Counted from the stretch's first letter, positions 45,376 through 55,424 are shown. The stretch is 64,000 nt of DNA from Algoriphagus ratkowskyi (GCF_002150505.1 NZ_MSSV01000003.1:186001-250000), one strand, 5' to 3'. Notes: generated by a model not told the origin, from the letters alone. Program-made: numbers and translations.

Positions 45376-46176
45376 ATGATAAATTTGAGTTCCCGAGCCG
45401 ATCAATTGGCTGCTTTTGACAAATTACTTACGATCATGGACGAACTCAGGGAGCAATGTCCTTGGGACAAAAAGCAAACGACAGAAAGTCTCAGACATTT
45501 GACCATAGAGGAAACTTTTGAGCTTTCGGACGCCATCCTCGAAGGCGATCCGCAAGAAATCAAAAAAGAATTGGGGGATATTCTCCTACACATCGTGTTC
45601 TACGCCCGAATAGGGTCTGAAGAAGGCAACTTCGATATGACATCGATGATTGATGCGCTTTGCGAAAAGCTAATTCGCCGACACCCACATATCTATGGAG
45701 ATGTGACCGCTGAAGACGAAGAAGCAGTGAAACAGAATTGGGAAAAAATAAAATTGACGGAAAAAGGAAATAAATCTGTCCTCGGGGGAGTTCCGAAATC
45801 TCTTCCCGCACTTATCAAAGCTATGCGTATTCAGGAAAAAGCTCGAGGAGTTGGTTTTGATTGGGAAGAAAAAACACAGGTTTGGGAGAAAGTGGAGGAA
45901 GAAATGCAGGAGTTTAAGGACGAATTCAATGTCGCAGGTGAGAAAGATATTGATAAGGAAAAAGCCAGTGGTGAATTCGGGGATTTACTTTTTTCGTTGA
46001 TCAATTACGCACGATTTATTGATATTAATCCTGAAGAAGCGTTGGAGCGAACGAATAAGAAATTCATAAAGAGATTTCAATACCTAGAGAACGCTGCAAA
46101 ACAAAAAGGAAAAGCGCTCTCAGAAATGACCCTCGCGGAAATGGATGTCTATTGGAATGAAGCGAAGAGTAAGTAA
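45376..46176 (+). CDS. mazG: Nucleoside triphosphate pyrophosphohydrolase
   Basis: Hydrolyses (d)NTPs to monophosphates and pyrophosphate, limiting aberrant nucleotides. The 266-residue protein contains two MazG domains. The first has CPWDKKQTTESLRHLTIEETFE (about 30-51; the EExxE metal site continues with ELSDAI). The second, around 165-235, has EEMQEFKDEF and EFGDLLFSLINYAR. Length equals the classical two-domain MazG. Confidence 0.93.
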   Translation: MINLSSRADQLAAFDKLLTIMDELREQCPWDKKQTTESLRHLTIEETFELSDAILEGDPQEIKKELGDILLHIVFYARIGSEEGNFDMTSMIDALCEKLIRRHPHIYGDVTAEDEEAVKQNWEKIKLTEKGNKSVLGGVPKSLPALIKAMRIQEKARGVGFDWEEKTQVWEKVEEEMQEFKDEFNVAGEKDIDKEKASGEFGDLLFSLINYARFIDINPEEALERTNKKFIKRFQYLENAAKQKGKALSEMTLAEMDVYWNEAKSK

Positions 46177-46224
46177 AGAAAAAGTTTGTAAGAGGTAAAA
46201 AGGAAAAATATAACTAGCAATCAA

Positions 46225-46602
46225 ATGAACAAGATCATATTCACAAAAGAGGCACCAGCACCAATCGGGCCTTATTCTCAGGCAGTTTTAGCTGGAAATA
46301 CGCTATATGTCTCCGGAAATATCGCCCTCGATCCAGAGTCTGGGGAATTGATAAATGAAAACATTACAGAAGAAACGCATGCGGTAATGAAAAACATGGA
46401 GGCGATACTGAGAGCAGCTGGATTCTCATTTTCGGATGTGGTGAAATGCAGCATTTTCATCAAAAACATGGATGAATTTGGTACAATCAATGAAGCCTAT
46501 GGTCAATACTTCACATCGAACCCTCCAGCACGAGAAACAGTAGAAGTAAGTAAACTGCCCAAAAATGTAAATGTAGAAATCTCCTGTATCGCCGTTAAAT
46601 AA
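46225..46602 (+). CDS. ridA: RidA family enamine/imine deaminase
   Basis: A 125-residue YjgF/YER057c/UK114 protein that hydrolyses reactive 2-aminoacrylate-type enamines formed by PLP enzymes. APAPIGPYSQAV at the N-terminus, the substrate-binding Arg in ARETVEVSKLP and the following NVEISCIAVK are diagnostic. It starts 48 bases after mazG and is followed after six bases by the membrane protein gene, so the three are probably co-transcribed. Confidence 0.93.
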   Translation: MNKIIFTKEAPAPIGPYSQAVLAGNTLYVSGNIALDPESGELINENITEETHAVMKNMEAILRAAGFSFSDVVKCSIFIKNMDEFGTINEAYGQYFTSNPPARETVEVSKLPKNVNVEISCIAVK

Positions 46603-46608
46603 ACACTA

Positions 46609-47094
46609 TTGAACCTGTTCCCTTACGATAGCGAAACTTTTGTCAGCACTCTTTCCAAAGAAGAAGTCCTAGGACACCTGAATCGTGTCACTCAAGAGGT
46701 TAATTTCCTAGATCAAAGAACGCTAGCTAAAGGAGATAAGGTTTTCAATGGAATAGTTGGCAAGAGAGGCTTTCGAATCTCCAAAATCGTGGGTAGAGCC
46801 GACACATTTCTTCCATTAATATTGGGTAATGTGGAATCAACTGCTAGAGGTAGCATAATTTTTATTAATTATCGCTTATTTCCGGGAGCCTTATTTTTCT
46901 TGGGATTTTGGTCGATCATTCTGATCGCTTTCTCTGCATTTTACCTTTTCATCCTTCCCAATTATGGATATGCTGTGCTTTGCATTTCTTTAGCTCTAAT
47001 CAATTATCTGACCGCCATGTTTTTCTTCAATAGGCAGGTTAAGCAATCACGCAAAGTTTTTTACCAACTGATCAATTTCCAAATGAAGGATTAA
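46609..47094 (+). CDS. Two-helix membrane protein of unknown function
   Basis: A 161-residue protein with a soluble N-terminal half (about 1-90) and two adjacent membrane helices (about 92-116 and 122-142). The start is TTG at 46609, six bases after ridA, and no ATG lies near it in frame. The soluble part (FNGIVGKRGFRISKIVGRAD) precedes a short beta-rich segment, and the general layout is seen in small uncharacterised membrane proteins of this phylum. I do not recognise a function. Confidence 0.65.
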   Translation: MNLFPYDSETFVSTLSKEEVLGHLNRVTQEVNFLDQRTLAKGDKVFNGIVGKRGFRISKIVGRADTFLPLILGNVESTARGSIIFINYRLFPGALFFLGFWSIILIAFSAFYLFILPNYGYAVLCISLALINYLTAMFFFNRQVKQSRKVFYQLINFQMKD

Positions 47095-47168
47095 ACCTTC
47101 TAGTATAGGGGAAAAAGGTATTTGGGCGTAATTTAGCCACGAAAATAAGAATCATTAAAACAAACTAT

Positions 47169-48569
47169 ATGAGCATCCGCATAGAAAAAGACACCATGGG
47201 GCCCGTAGAGGTTCCTGCTGACAAATACTGGGGCGCACAGACCCAAAGATCAATCAATAACTTCAAAATCGGCGGGGATAAAAACCGTATGCCAATTGAA
47301 ATCACACATGCTTTTGCGATTTTGAAAAAAGCCGCTGCGCAAACGAATGCTGAATTGGGCGTTTTGGACCAAGACAAGGCTGATATTATTGGAAAAGTAT
47401 GTGATGAGATTTTGGAAGGCAAGCACGACGATCAGTTTCCACTGGTGATTTGGCAAACAGGGTCTGGAACCCAGTCTAACATGAACTCAAATGAGGTAAT
47501 CGCTTACCGCGCGCACGTACTTTTAGGTGGTTCTTTGGAAGACACTAATAAGAAGATCCATCCTAATGATGATGTAAATAAGTCTCAATCATCTAATGAC
47601 ACCTACCCTACTGCTATGCACATCGCTGCATACAAAATGGTGATGGAGAACACAATTCCTGGCGTAGAAAAACTAAGAGATACACTTGCGCAGAAAGTTG
47701 AAGCTTTCAAGGACGTAGTGAAAATTGGGCGTACTCACTTTATGGATGCAACTCCACTTACGTTGGGACAAGAGTTTAGCGGATATGTAGCTCAACTTAA
47801 TTATGGCTTAAAAGCGGTTAAAAACACTTTGTCACATCTTTCAGAATTAGCTCTTGGAGGAACAGCTGTTGGAACAGGCCTGAACACTCCAAAAGGATAC
47901 TCTGAGCTTGTTGCTAAGAAAATTGCTGAGTTATCTGGTCAGCCATTTGTGACTGCTGAAAATAAATTCGAAGCGCTTGCAGCTCATGATGCCATGGTAG
48001 AAACGCATGGAGCATTGAAGCAATTGGCCGTTTCTCTGATGAAAATTGCAAATGACGTGAGAATGCTATCTTCAGGGCCTAGATCTGGAATTGGTGAGAT
48101 TTTAATTCCTGAAAATGAGCCAGGATCATCTATTATGCCTGGCAAGGTCAATCCAACTCAAGTAGAAGCCATCACAATGGTAGCTGTTCAAGTAATGGGT
48201 AATGATGTAGCTATCTCAATTGGTGGCTCAAATGGACATTTCGAATTGAATGTCTTCAAGCCAATGATCGCAGCTAATTTTCTTCAGTCAGCACGCTTGA
48301 TTGGCGATGCATGTGTATCCTTCAATGACAATTGCGCTGTAGGAATTGAACCAAATACACCAATGATCCAGAGACATTTGGAGAATTCACTAATGCTAGT
48401 AACAGCACTGAATCCACACATTGGATATGAAAATGCAGCAGCTATTGCTAAGAAAGCACATAAGGAAGGCACAAGCCTTAGAGAAGCCGCAATCGCACTT
48501 AACTTATTGACTTCTGAGCAGTTCACCGAATGGGTAAAACCTGAAGAAATGACTGGAGGACTGAAGTAA
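47169..48569 (+). CDS. fumC: Class II fumarate hydratase
   Basis: Reversible hydration of fumarate to malate in the citric acid cycle. The 466-residue tetrameric lyase carries the superfamily signature [13 protein letters not shown] (catalytic loop Ser), plus [13 protein letters not shown] and [16 protein letters not shown]. It has full family length, and no iron-sulfur ligands are needed. It starts 74 bases after the membrane protein and is closed by a terminator at 48599. Confidence 0.96.
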   Translation: MSIRIEKDTMGPVEVPADKYWGAQTQRSINNFKIGGDKNRMPIEITHAFAILKKAAAQTNAELGVLDQDKADIIGKVCDEILEGKHDDQFPLVIWQTGSGTQSNMNSNEVIAYRAHVLLGGSLEDTNKKIHPNDDVNKSQSSNDTYPTAMHIAAYKMVMENTIPGVEKLRDTLAQKVEAFKDVVKIGRTHFMDATPLTLGQEFSGYVAQLNYGLKAVKNTLSHLSELALGGTAVGTGLNTPKGYSELVAKKIAELSGQPFVTAENKFEALAAHDAMVETHGALKQLAVSLMKIANDVRMLSSGPRSGIGEILIPENEPGSSIMPGKVNPTQVEAITMVAVQVMGNDVAISIGGSNGHFELNVFKPMIAANFLQSARLIGDACVSFNDNCAVGIEPNTPMIQRHLENSLMLVTALNPHIGYENAAAIAKKAHKEGTSLREAAIALNLLTSEQFTEWVKPEEMTGGLK

Positions 48570-48598
48570 TAGTTAACTTAGATTTAAAAGTGAAAATA

Positions 48599-48632
48599 GT
48601 CCCGTCAGAGATGACGGGACCATTTTTTTTAT
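48599..48632 (+). terminator. Terminator of fumC
   Basis: Nine-base perfect stem GTCCCGTCA / TGACGGGAC with GAGA loop, then CCA and a long T-run. The stem core CCGTCAGA-G-ATGACGG is nearly the same as in the hairpin at 49303, on the far side of the toxin-antitoxin remnant. Confidence 0.92.
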
Positions 48633-48642
48633 ATCCTAAAGT

Positions 48643-48969
48643 TCATTGATCAAGACCCCTAAGTAATGATTTAATATATAAATCAGTGATGTTCTCTTGA
48701 TCGGATTTGTCATAGATGGAGTGTAAATAAACCGTATCATCAGAAATAGCAAAATTAGTTATAACTCTAGCGCCACCTGACTTTCCTTTTCCTTTTAAAG
48801 CTATTGATAATCTGATTTTGTAGCAATTCTTAAAAAGTGGAGTCCTTCATTAGGGTTAATTTCAAGTTTTTCTATGAGCTTAAAATATTCTGATCTGAGA
48901 GAATGATATTTCTTAAGCAGCTTTTTAAGTTCTTTCTCAATTCGGAACAGCTTTGACTTTATAGGTCAC
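48643..48969 (-). pseudogene. Frameshifted RelE/ParE-type toxin gene
   Basis: Read on the minus strand from GTG at 48969, the frame gives MTYKVKAVPN and then hits a stop. A shift (net +1, or loss of two bases from a Phe codon) restores EKELKKLLKKYHSLRSEYF and onwards to LEINPNEGLHFL. A second shift (one base lost) restores NCYKIRLSIALKGKGKSGG, ARVITNFAISDDTVYLHSIY and DKSDQENITDLYIKSLL to the stop at 48643. The reconstructed 109-110 residue protein matches a RelE/ParE-family toxin. It begins two bases after the antitoxin stop. The two shifts make it non-functional unless the sequence is in error. Confidence 0.8.
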
Positions 48970-48971
48970 GA

Positions 48972-49181
48972 TTAGTCAATTAAATCCCGAGCATCTTTCG
49001 CTTTCAGTTTGCCTGATTTTATATCAAGCATTTCTTTATAACCTTTGGTTACACTTTTTGCGATTTTTTTTGATTCTTCAGCACCCTCAGCAGTTGTGAA
49101 TTTCACATATAATGCCTTTAAAGCTGACTTAATTTCCTTGGATCGTTCGCTATTCTCCACTTCTATAAGAATGGTTTCCAT
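48972..49181 (-). CDS. Antitoxin-like small protein of a decayed toxin-antitoxin pair
   Basis: A 69-residue, mainly helical charged protein (METILIEVENSERSKEIKSA, then KKIAKSVTKGYKEMLDIKSG). Its size, position directly before a RelE/ParE-type toxin frame and composition fit an antitoxin of the DUF2683-like kind. No clear DNA-binding domain can be seen. It is intact while its partner is broken, as is common when toxin genes decay. The upstream region 49210-49270 contains an imperfect direct repeat TTCAACGCATAG / TTCAACGGTATAG that may be its operator. Confidence 0.65.
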   Translation of the reverse strand: METILIEVENSERSKEIKSALKALYVKFTTAEGAEESKKIAKSVTKGYKEMLDIKSGKLKAKDARDLID

Positions 49182-49302
49182 GCTATTAAGGTAAATAATT
49201 ATTTGCTGTAATGGATAATTTCATCTACACATTCAACGCATAGTAGTTGTAGACGTTCAACGGTATAGCAAATTAGGCGATAAGGGACTCTCACTTAAAC
49301 CA

Positions 49303-49336
49303 AATATGGTTCCGTCAGATATGACGGAACCATATT
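49303..49336. terminator. Hairpin terminator of the symporter gene
   Basis: Perfect 15-base stem AATATGGTTCCGTCA / TGACGGAACCATATT with a GATA loop. It lies 24 bases past the stop of the symporter on the minus strand. Strictly symmetrical, it could act on both strands. The core resembles the fumC terminator. Confidence 0.8.
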
Positions 49337-49360
49337 TTATGAAGCACCAAAATTTGCTTC

Positions 49361-50689
49361 TTAGTCATTTGGCGTCAGAGGATTTGACTTTCTTATCAAT
49401 CCATCAGGTAATTCCCCTTCTGTACTCGCTACAATCGTACAGACCGTAGCGTCACCAGTGACGTTAACCACAGTTCGGAACATATCCAAAATCCTGTCTG
49501 GAGCGATAATCAATGCGATACCAGCAGCAGGAACACCAATTGATTCCAATACAATAATCAACATAATCAAGCCAGCGCCTGGAACACCAGCTGAACCTAT
49601 AGAAGCTAAGGTTGCGGTAAGGACAATCATCAATTGCTGCGTCAAACTCAGTTCCATTCCTAGCGCCTGAGCAATAAATACTGCTGCAACTCCCTGATAA
49701 AGACTTGTTCCATCCATATTCACCGTGGCTCCTAATGGTAGCACAAAACTGGAAATCTCTTCAGAAACGCCTAATTCTTCTTCCACCTGCTTCATAGTTA
49801 CAGGAAGCGTAGCAGAGCTTGAACTTGTAGAAAAAGCTAAGAGCTGAGCAGGCCTGATGGCTCTAAAAAAGTCCAAGTATTTCACCTTGGTAAAGGCCAT
49901 CAAAATTAATGGATAGACAACTAAGATCATGGTGAATAGACCACCCAAAACCACCAAACTATATTTTAATAATGCCATCAAAAGTTGTACTGCCGAATCT
50001 GGATTTTCTCCTGCGATCTCTACAATCAAGGAAGCCATCAAAGCAAATACCCCATAAGGAGCTATCATCATGATGTAATTGACAATCTGAATAATGACAT
50101 CATTCATACCATCAAAAAAGGCAATCACAGGAGCAGCCTTTGCCTTTGGTATTTTAAGCAAAGCAATACCAACTAGAATCGCAAAAAACACTACTTGAAG
50201 CATAGCCGCATTATCAGTAGTTGCTCTGAACACGTTTTCTGGAACTATATCTACTAATGGCTGTAAAGGGCTTTGCTTTTGTAATTCGGCTGCTTGCCCC
50301 ACACGAGATCCTGCATCACCTTCATACAAACTCATTAAATTCTCACGTGTTTCAGGAGGTAGACTTTTTCCGGGCTGAAATACATTTACGAGAATCAACC
50401 CAATCGTCACCGCCAGAACTGTCGTCACTAAGTAGGTGCCGATTGTTTTACCTCCAATTCGACTTAATTTGGATACATCTCCCAAATTTGAAACTCCTAC
50501 TATCAAGGAAGCCAATACCAATGGCACAGCGATCATTTTCAGTGAGTTTATAAAAATAGTCCCAATAGGCTTGATGTAATCAATGGTGAAGGAATTGGGT
50601 ATGGAGGTCTTAATTACAACTAAGCCAAAAATCAACCCCAGAACCAGTCCGATGATAATTTGGGTGTGTAAGGGTATCTTTTTAAACAT
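49361..50689 (-). CDS. Dicarboxylate/amino-acid:cation symporter
   Basis: A 442-residue inner-membrane transporter of the DAACS (SLC1) family. The serine-rich re-entrant loop FSTSSSSATLPVT, the NMDGTSLYQG motif and GSAGVPGAGLIML are all present and define the family. It imports glutamate, aspartate or C4-dicarboxylates with Na+ or H+, and the exact substrate cannot be decided. It is ten bases downstream of aroC on the same strand, so read-through is likely. Confidence 0.92.
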   Translation of the reverse strand: MFKKIPLHTQIIIGLVLGLIFGLVVIKTSIPNSFTIDYIKPIGTIFINSLKMIAVPLVLASLIVGVSNLGDVSKLSRIGGKTIGTYLVTTVLAVTIGLILVNVFQPGKSLPPETRENLMSLYEGDAGSRVGQAAELQKQSPLQPLVDIVPENVFRATTDNAAMLQVVFFAILVGIALLKIPKAKAAPVIAFFDGMNDVIIQIVNYIMMIAPYGVFALMASLIVEIAGENPDSAVQLLMALLKYSLVVLGGLFTMILVVYPLILMAFTKVKYLDFFRAIRPAQLLAFSTSSSSATLPVTMKQVEEELGVSEEISSFVLPLGATVNMDGTSLYQGVAAVFIAQALGMELSLTQQLMIVLTATLASIGSAGVPGAGLIMLIIVLESIGVPAAGIALIIAPDRILDMFRTVVNVTGDATVCTIVASTEGELPDGLIRKSNPLTPND

Positions 50690-50699
50690 ATAAATGGGT

Positions 50700-51785
50700 T
50701 TAGAAGTCTTCTAGTTTATTACTTTTTGACAACAAAATATAATCAGCAATGACCAATGCTGCCATAGCTTCCACAATCGGAACAGCTCTAGGCACTACAC
50801 ATGGGTCGTGACGTCCTTTACCTGAAACTACCACATTGTCTCCAGCTTCATTGATCGAGTCCTGATCTTTCATGATGGTAGCAACAGGTTTGAAAGCTAC
50901 ATTGAAATAAATGTCTTCTCCATTAGAGATCCCGCCTTGAATACCACCAGAATGATTGGTCACTGTGCGTACTTTTTCGCCATCCTGCACAAAGGTATCA
51001 TTGTGTTCAGAGCCTCTCATTTTCACACCTTCGAAGCCACTTCCAAACTCAAATCCTTTCACTGCATTGATACTCAACATGGCCTTACCAAGTTCGGCAT
51101 GAAGTCTATCGAATACTGGTTCACCGATACCTACTGGTGTGTTTTTGATCACGCAGCTCACCACACCACCAATCGTGTCACGGTCTTTTCTAACCGAATC
51201 GATTAGCTCAATCATTTCCTCAGCCAGTACAGGATCTGGACATCTCACGATATTTTCCTCAGCATTAGCCAAGTCCAATTCAGCATAACTTTTCCGCAAC
51301 TTCAAATCACCCACCTGAGATACATAAGCTTGAATGCTGATGCCTTTTGTTTCCAAAAGCTGCTTTGCGATAGCTCCAGCAACCACTCGAGCGGCAGTCT
51401 CACGTGCAGAGCTTCTTCCTCCACCGCGATAATCTCTCAGCCCGTATTTTTCAAAATAAGTGAAATCAGCATGGGAAGGTCGAAATTTATCTGAGATATG
51501 AGAATAATCTTTACTTTTTTGGTCTGAATTAGTAATCACAATCCCTATAGGAGTTCCAGTAGTTACACCTTTAAAAACACCAGATTTAATCTCAAATTCG
51601 TCTTCTTCTTTACGCTGAGTAGTAATTTTAGACTGACCTGGCTTTCTGCGTTGCATCTCTGCTATTAGCTTTGCCTCATCTATTTTCAGTCCTGCAGGGC
51701 ATCCTTCGATGATTACCCCTAAAGCTAGTCCGTGTGACTCACCAAATGTGGTGATCTTGAATAGCTTTCCAAATGAATTGCCCAT
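50700..51785 (-). CDS. aroC: Chorismate synthase
   Basis: Final step of the shikimate pathway, conversion of EPSP to chorismate using reduced FMN. The 361-residue protein shows [48 protein letters not shown], and the C-terminal [18 protein letters not shown]. It has full length and overlaps the batD stop by one base. Confidence 0.96.
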   Translation of the reverse strand: MGNSFGKLFKITTFGESHGLALGVIIEGCPAGLKIDEAKLIAEMQRRKPGQSKITTQRKEEDEFEIKSGVFKGVTTGTPIGIVITNSDQKSKDYSHISDKFRPSHADFTYFEKYGLRDYRGGGRSSARETAARVVAGAIAKQLLETKGISIQAYVSQVGDLKLRKSYAELDLANAEENIVRCPDPVLAEEMIELIDSVRKDRDTIGGVVSCVIKNTPVGIGEPVFDRLHAELGKAMLSINAVKGFEFGSGFEGVKMRGSEHNDTFVQDGEKVRTVTNHSGGIQGGISNGEDIYFNVAFKPVATIMKDQDSINEAGDNVVVSGKGRHDPCVVPRAVPIVEAMAALVIADYILLSKSNKLEDF

Positions 51786-53233
51786 TATCTCTTTCTGATT
51801 ATCAATACAGCCAGCATCGCCACTGCTATGAGCAGCAACAAGTTAATTGCGACCGTAAAATAGTATTTATATTTCTCGTTTAAAAACCGGTTGTCTTCGG
51901 TGGCAATGCGATCATAAAGCCCGCCTAAACGCTGGTTGGAAATTGACTGATTGGCCTTACTCTCACCTACTACGGTGATTTTAGCCTGCGGTCTGAGTGT
52001 GTCATAAACAGCACGCTCGGGGTCAAAGTAAACCCATTCAAAATTCTTCCCTAGATCGAATTCTCCCGCCTCAGTGATGGTGATATAGTAATTGAATTCT
52101 TTGATGCCTGATACTCTTCCATACCCTCGATTTATCTGCTGGCGAACATTCGGATCATAGGTATTCAAATTGGCAACAGAGAGCCTTTTGGGTGCTGATA
52201 CTGCATTGATGTTGCCTACTCCACTAATCCCAAAATTATAATCAAAGCCCTGACCTGTTTCTACTTCAATGTTTGTAATATTTTCTCGGATCTGAAACTG
52301 CCCCACACTTACCTCATTTTTCAGAGGATGAGGAGGAAGTGGTTTTATTTTTATAGTCTTAGGATTAGAATAGAAGGTCTTAAAATCTTCTTGTCTATTT
52401 GCTCCAAAGAAGGTAGGGTTTTTCGCAATTTTATATTTGATCATTTCCCATGGAATTCTTGGAATGACTATTTCACCTTCGGAAAATGGGAAAAATGTAG
52501 CTTCATAAACCTTGTATTTTGTCCATCTTTTCCCATTAATGATCACCTGTTCAGGATCAATATTGCTTATGTTGAAATTTTCTTCCCAAGCATTAGTTGG
52601 CTTTATTTTCTTTAAAATATCATCCAACTGTCTACCAGGCTCGTGAAAGTTAAAAGGTGCTTGATTAGATTCAGACATATAAAAAGCCAGACTCACATTG
52701 ATCCCCTCACCTTGATAAACCTCTTCTTTATCTACTGAAACAGAGAAAAATGCATCATCCTCCATCTCTACGTATTCTGGATCTTCTACTGCTGATCGAC
52801 CAAAGAAATCTGCAAATGGATCGGTAGCAGCACCCTGTCCAGCGTTAGTATTGGCGGCATCACCCACGGTGAGTTTTTTTCCAGGAGAAGAATAGGCTTT
52901 ACCATTAATCGTAAGTTCAAAAGAAGGCAAAGTGAAATCACCTTTCCTGCTAGGCTTATAGTATTGGATAATACTATTTGAGCTACTCATCTGTCCATTG
53001 ATCAAATTCATGGATGAAGATTGTGAGATACCTTGCTTTTGAAAACTGGGTATTTCTGGGAATTGATCGTAAGATTTGATTTTTTCGTTGCTGAGTGTTA
53101 TTTTGATAGTGAACGTTTCATTCAGACTGATCTCTGCAGCCCCAAGCTCAATTTGAACATCTTGAGCCAAGGCTAATCCAGAAAATAGGAATAGGCCACA
53201 TACGAAAATGAATTGGGCAAGCGTTTTAATCAT
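51785..53233 (-). CDS. batD: BatD family protein
   Basis: A 482-residue envelope protein with a signal peptide (cleavage near ALAQD), a long beta-rich periplasmic part made of Ig-like domains and one C-terminal membrane helix (about 458-478) ending RKR. It matches BatD, named from Bacteroides aerotolerance operons. Here it stands apart from batA/B/C/E, none of which is in the window, and is coupled to aroC instead. Its molecular role is not established. Confidence 0.85.
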   Translation of the reverse strand: MIKTLAQFIFVCGLFLFSGLALAQDVQIELGAAEISLNETFTIKITLSNEKIKSYDQFPEIPSFQKQGISQSSSMNLINGQMSSSNSIIQYYKPSRKGDFTLPSFELTINGKAYSSPGKKLTVGDAANTNAGQGAATDPFADFFGRSAVEDPEYVEMEDDAFFSVSVDKEEVYQGEGINVSLAFYMSESNQAPFNFHEPGRQLDDILKKIKPTNAWEENFNISNIDPEQVIINGKRWTKYKVYEATFFPFSEGEIVIPRIPWEMIKYKIAKNPTFFGANRQEDFKTFYSNPKTIKIKPLPPHPLKNEVSVGQFQIRENITNIEVETGQGFDYNFGISGVGNINAVSAPKRLSVANLNTYDPNVRQQINRGYGRVSGIKEFNYYITITEAGEFDLGKNFEWVYFDPERAVYDTLRPQAKITVVGESKANQSISNQRLGGLYDRIATEDNRFLNEKYKYYFTVAINLLLLIAVAMLAVLIIRKR

Positions 53234-53346
53234 GGTTGCGAAAATAGGAAATATTCTACTCTTTGATTTCTAAAATAACGCAACATCTATTTAAATGCCT
53301 CCGTATTTACACTTAAAATCAGTTAAAACCCTAAACTCTTTAGACT

Positions 53347-53535
53347 ATGATCGAATATGTGAAGACTATCCTGCAAAAGGTCAGCTTTTCAAATTATCTA
53401 TTTGAACGAGAGCTTAGAAAAGGCTTAAGGTTAATTTCTCCCAACGAAATTCAAGAATTTAAAGATTGGTGTTACCTAATGTTTGGCAAAGCTCATCACA
53501 TTATTCTTAATAGGTATTTCCAACCCACATTTTAA
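53347..53535 (+). CDS. Small uncharacterised protein
   Basis: A 62-residue soluble protein, MIEYVKTILQKVSFSNYLFE and onwards, rich in charged and aromatic residues. It is divergent from batD and followed within four bases by a strong terminator, which supports it being a real gene. I recognise no domain. The pattern (Glu/Lys helix then ISPNEIQEFKDWCY) is consistent with two helices. Confidence 0.6.
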   Translation: MIEYVKTILQKVSFSNYLFERELRKGLRLISPNEIQEFKDWCYLMFGKAHHIILNRYFQPTF

Positions 53536-53538
53536 TCG

Positions 53539-53572
53539 AAAAGCCCCGTCCTTAACTGGATCGGGGCTTTTT
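53539..53572. terminator. Bidirectional terminator between the small gene and amtB
   Basis: Ten-base perfect stem AAAAGCCCCG / CGGGGCTTTT with a 13-base loop. A/T runs on each side allow termination of both the plus-strand small gene and the minus-strand amtB transcript. Confidence 0.92.
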
Positions 53573-53594
53573 CAGATTTAATAGTTGGCTTTTT

Positions 53595-54824
53595 TTAATC
53601 TTTAGTCGCAAAGTCTGGGTAAGCACGCATGCGATGCTCATTAATATCCAAACCTTCAGTTTCTTCCGCTTCATCCACCCGGATACCTATGGTTTTTTTC
53701 ATGGCAAAGAATATCACACCAGCAAAAATTACACAGAAAGAACCAACAGCCACTATTCCAATTAACTGAGAGACTAACTGACCTATTCCCGCTAGATCAC
53801 CAAAAATACCTACTGCTAAGGTTCCCCAGATACCACCAACCAGGTGAACTGAAATTGCTCCTACAGGATCATCTACTTTGATTTTGTCAAAGAATACTAC
53901 AGCAAGAACTATCAAACCACCACCAATAAAGCCGATGATGATAGAGGAATTAATACTCATCAGATCTGCCCCTGCAGTGATACCAACCAGGCCGGCCAAA
54001 ATTCCATTCAACACCATAGTGATATCATAAGTCTTAAACATAGCATAAGACACGATCAGCGCACCTATGGCACCAGCGGCTGCGGCCATAGAAGTAGTTA
54101 CAAAAACCTTGGAAACTAATCCAGGGTCTGCGCTCAATACTGATCCGCCGTTGAATCCAAACCATCCGAACCACAAAAGAAAGACGCCTAGAGTAGCCAA
54201 TGGAATACTGTGACCTGGGATAGCAGTCATTCCTTTGGATGTATATTTCCCAATTCTAGGCCCCAATAGTGCTGCACCGATTAATGCTCCCCATCCGCCT
54301 ACTGAATGCACTAGAGTTGAACCAGCAAAATCATAAAATGGTGTTTCAAGTGTATTCAAGAATCCCCCACCCCATTTCCACATACCTACGATAGGATAGC
54401 AAATACCCACATAGAGAATTGAAAAGAAAATAAATGGCCCGAGCTTCACTCGCTCAGCAACAGCGCCTGACACGATAGTAGCTGCGGTAGCTGCAAACAT
54501 AGCCTGGAAAATAAAATCGGTAAAAAAAGTATAGCCTTCATTATAGTTACTAGTATCCCAGCCTTCTGGAAGCGAAAGCCCAAAGCCGGCAAATCCAAAA
54601 AATGAACCTGCGTATTCCTCTCCGGGGTACATTAGATTGAAGCCTACAAAGGCAAAGGTCAGAAGACCAATTGCAGGAATAATGGTGTTTTTAAATAAAA
54701 TATTAACGGTGTTTTTTGAGCGTGTGAGGCCAGCTTCCAAGCTAGCAAAGCCCAAGTGCATGAGGAAAACCATGGTCGTGGCTATCATCATCCATAAGTT
54801 ATTGACAGTAAATAATTCTTGCAT
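53595..54824 (-). CDS. amtB: Ammonium transporter
   Basis: A 409-residue Amt/Rh channel with about 11 membrane helices. The twin-histidine pore residues are in STLVHSVGGWGALIGA and SVHLVGGIWGTLAVG, and the family region GFNGGSVLSADPG is present. It takes up ammonium and is normally gated by the adjacent PII protein. It follows glnK by 35 bases on the same strand. Confidence 0.95.
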   Translation of the reverse strand: MQELFTVNNLWMMIATTMVFLMHLGFASLEAGLTRSKNTVNILFKNTIIPAIGLLTFAFVGFNLMYPGEEYAGSFFGFAGFGLSLPEGWDTSNYNEGYTFFTDFIFQAMFAATAATIVSGAVAERVKLGPFIFFSILYVGICYPIVGMWKWGGGFLNTLETPFYDFAGSTLVHSVGGWGALIGAALLGPRIGKYTSKGMTAIPGHSIPLATLGVFLLWFGWFGFNGGSVLSADPGLVSKVFVTTSMAAAAGAIGALIVSYAMFKTYDITMVLNGILAGLVGITAGADLMSINSSIIIGFIGGGLIVLAVVFFDKIKVDDPVGAISVHLVGGIWGTLAVGIFGDLAGIGQLVSQLIGIVAVGSFCVIFAGVIFFAMKKTIGIRVDEAEETEGLDINEHRMRAYPDFATKD

Positions 54825-54859
54825 TTGAAATAATAGGTTTGGTGAGTAAGTGAAGGAGA

Positions 54860-55198
54860 TTAAAGTGCTTTTTCGCCTATATCGCCGTTTCTAATGCGAT
54901 AAGCTTCAAGCACGTCATAGACGAAGATTTTCCCGTCTCCGATCTGGCCTGTTTTGCCCTCTGTCAGGATACAATTGATCACTGGCTCCACCAGCTCCTC
55001 TACAGTAATGATCTCGATCTTAGTTCTCGGAATATATGCGGGCTCATAAGGCACTCCTCGATACATTTCCTGCCTGGCATGCTCCAAGCCCATTCCTTTT
55101 ACTTCGTAGAATGTGAGAAACTTCACCCCAAGACCTGCCACACAAGCATGGATCTGGTCAAAGCGGGAAGTCCTGATAATTGCTTCAATTTTTTTCAT
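54860..55198 (-). CDS. glnK: PII nitrogen regulatory protein
   Basis: A 112-residue trimeric signal protein that reads 2-oxoglutarate and ATP/ADP and blocks AmtB. I used the ATG at 55198, since the open frame runs to 55249 but the conserved start is MKKIEAIIRTSRFDQI. The T-loop keeps Tyr46 and Tyr51 (MYRGVPYEPAY), and the C-terminal GKTGQIGDGKIFVYD is standard. First gene of the glnK-amtB operon. Uridylylation cannot be assumed in this phylum. Confidence 0.95.
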   Translation of the reverse strand: MKKIEAIIRTSRFDQIHACVAGLGVKFLTFYEVKGMGLEHARQEMYRGVPYEPAYIPRTKIEIITVEELVEPVINCILTEGKTGQIGDGKIFVYDVLEAYRIRNGDIGEKAL

Positions 55199-55206
55199 TT
55201 TTATAA

Positions 55207-55273
55207 TAGGTCTGATGGTTCTTTGAGATAATGACATAAAACTAACCAAAAAATTAACTAAAAATCAGACCTA
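55207..55273. promoter_or_regulatory. Inverted repeat in the glnK leader
   Basis: TAGGTCTGAT (55207-55216) and ATCAGACCTA (55264-55273) are perfect complements separated by 47 bases, and lie directly before the glnK start. They may form a leader-RNA structure or a paired operator. No sigma-54 type site is visible. The rest of the gap to 55420 shows no gene. Confidence 0.5.
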
Positions 55274-55424
55274 AGGTATTTTTTTAACCACATATCGAAT
55301 ATATTTCATTATAGTGGAGTTTTTCGGCTATTTATATAACCTGTTTTTAATATATGAACATGTAGAATTGTTTTTACAGGTAAATTTTTAATCTATCGTT
55401 ACTGAATAGTGAAAGAAGTATCAC

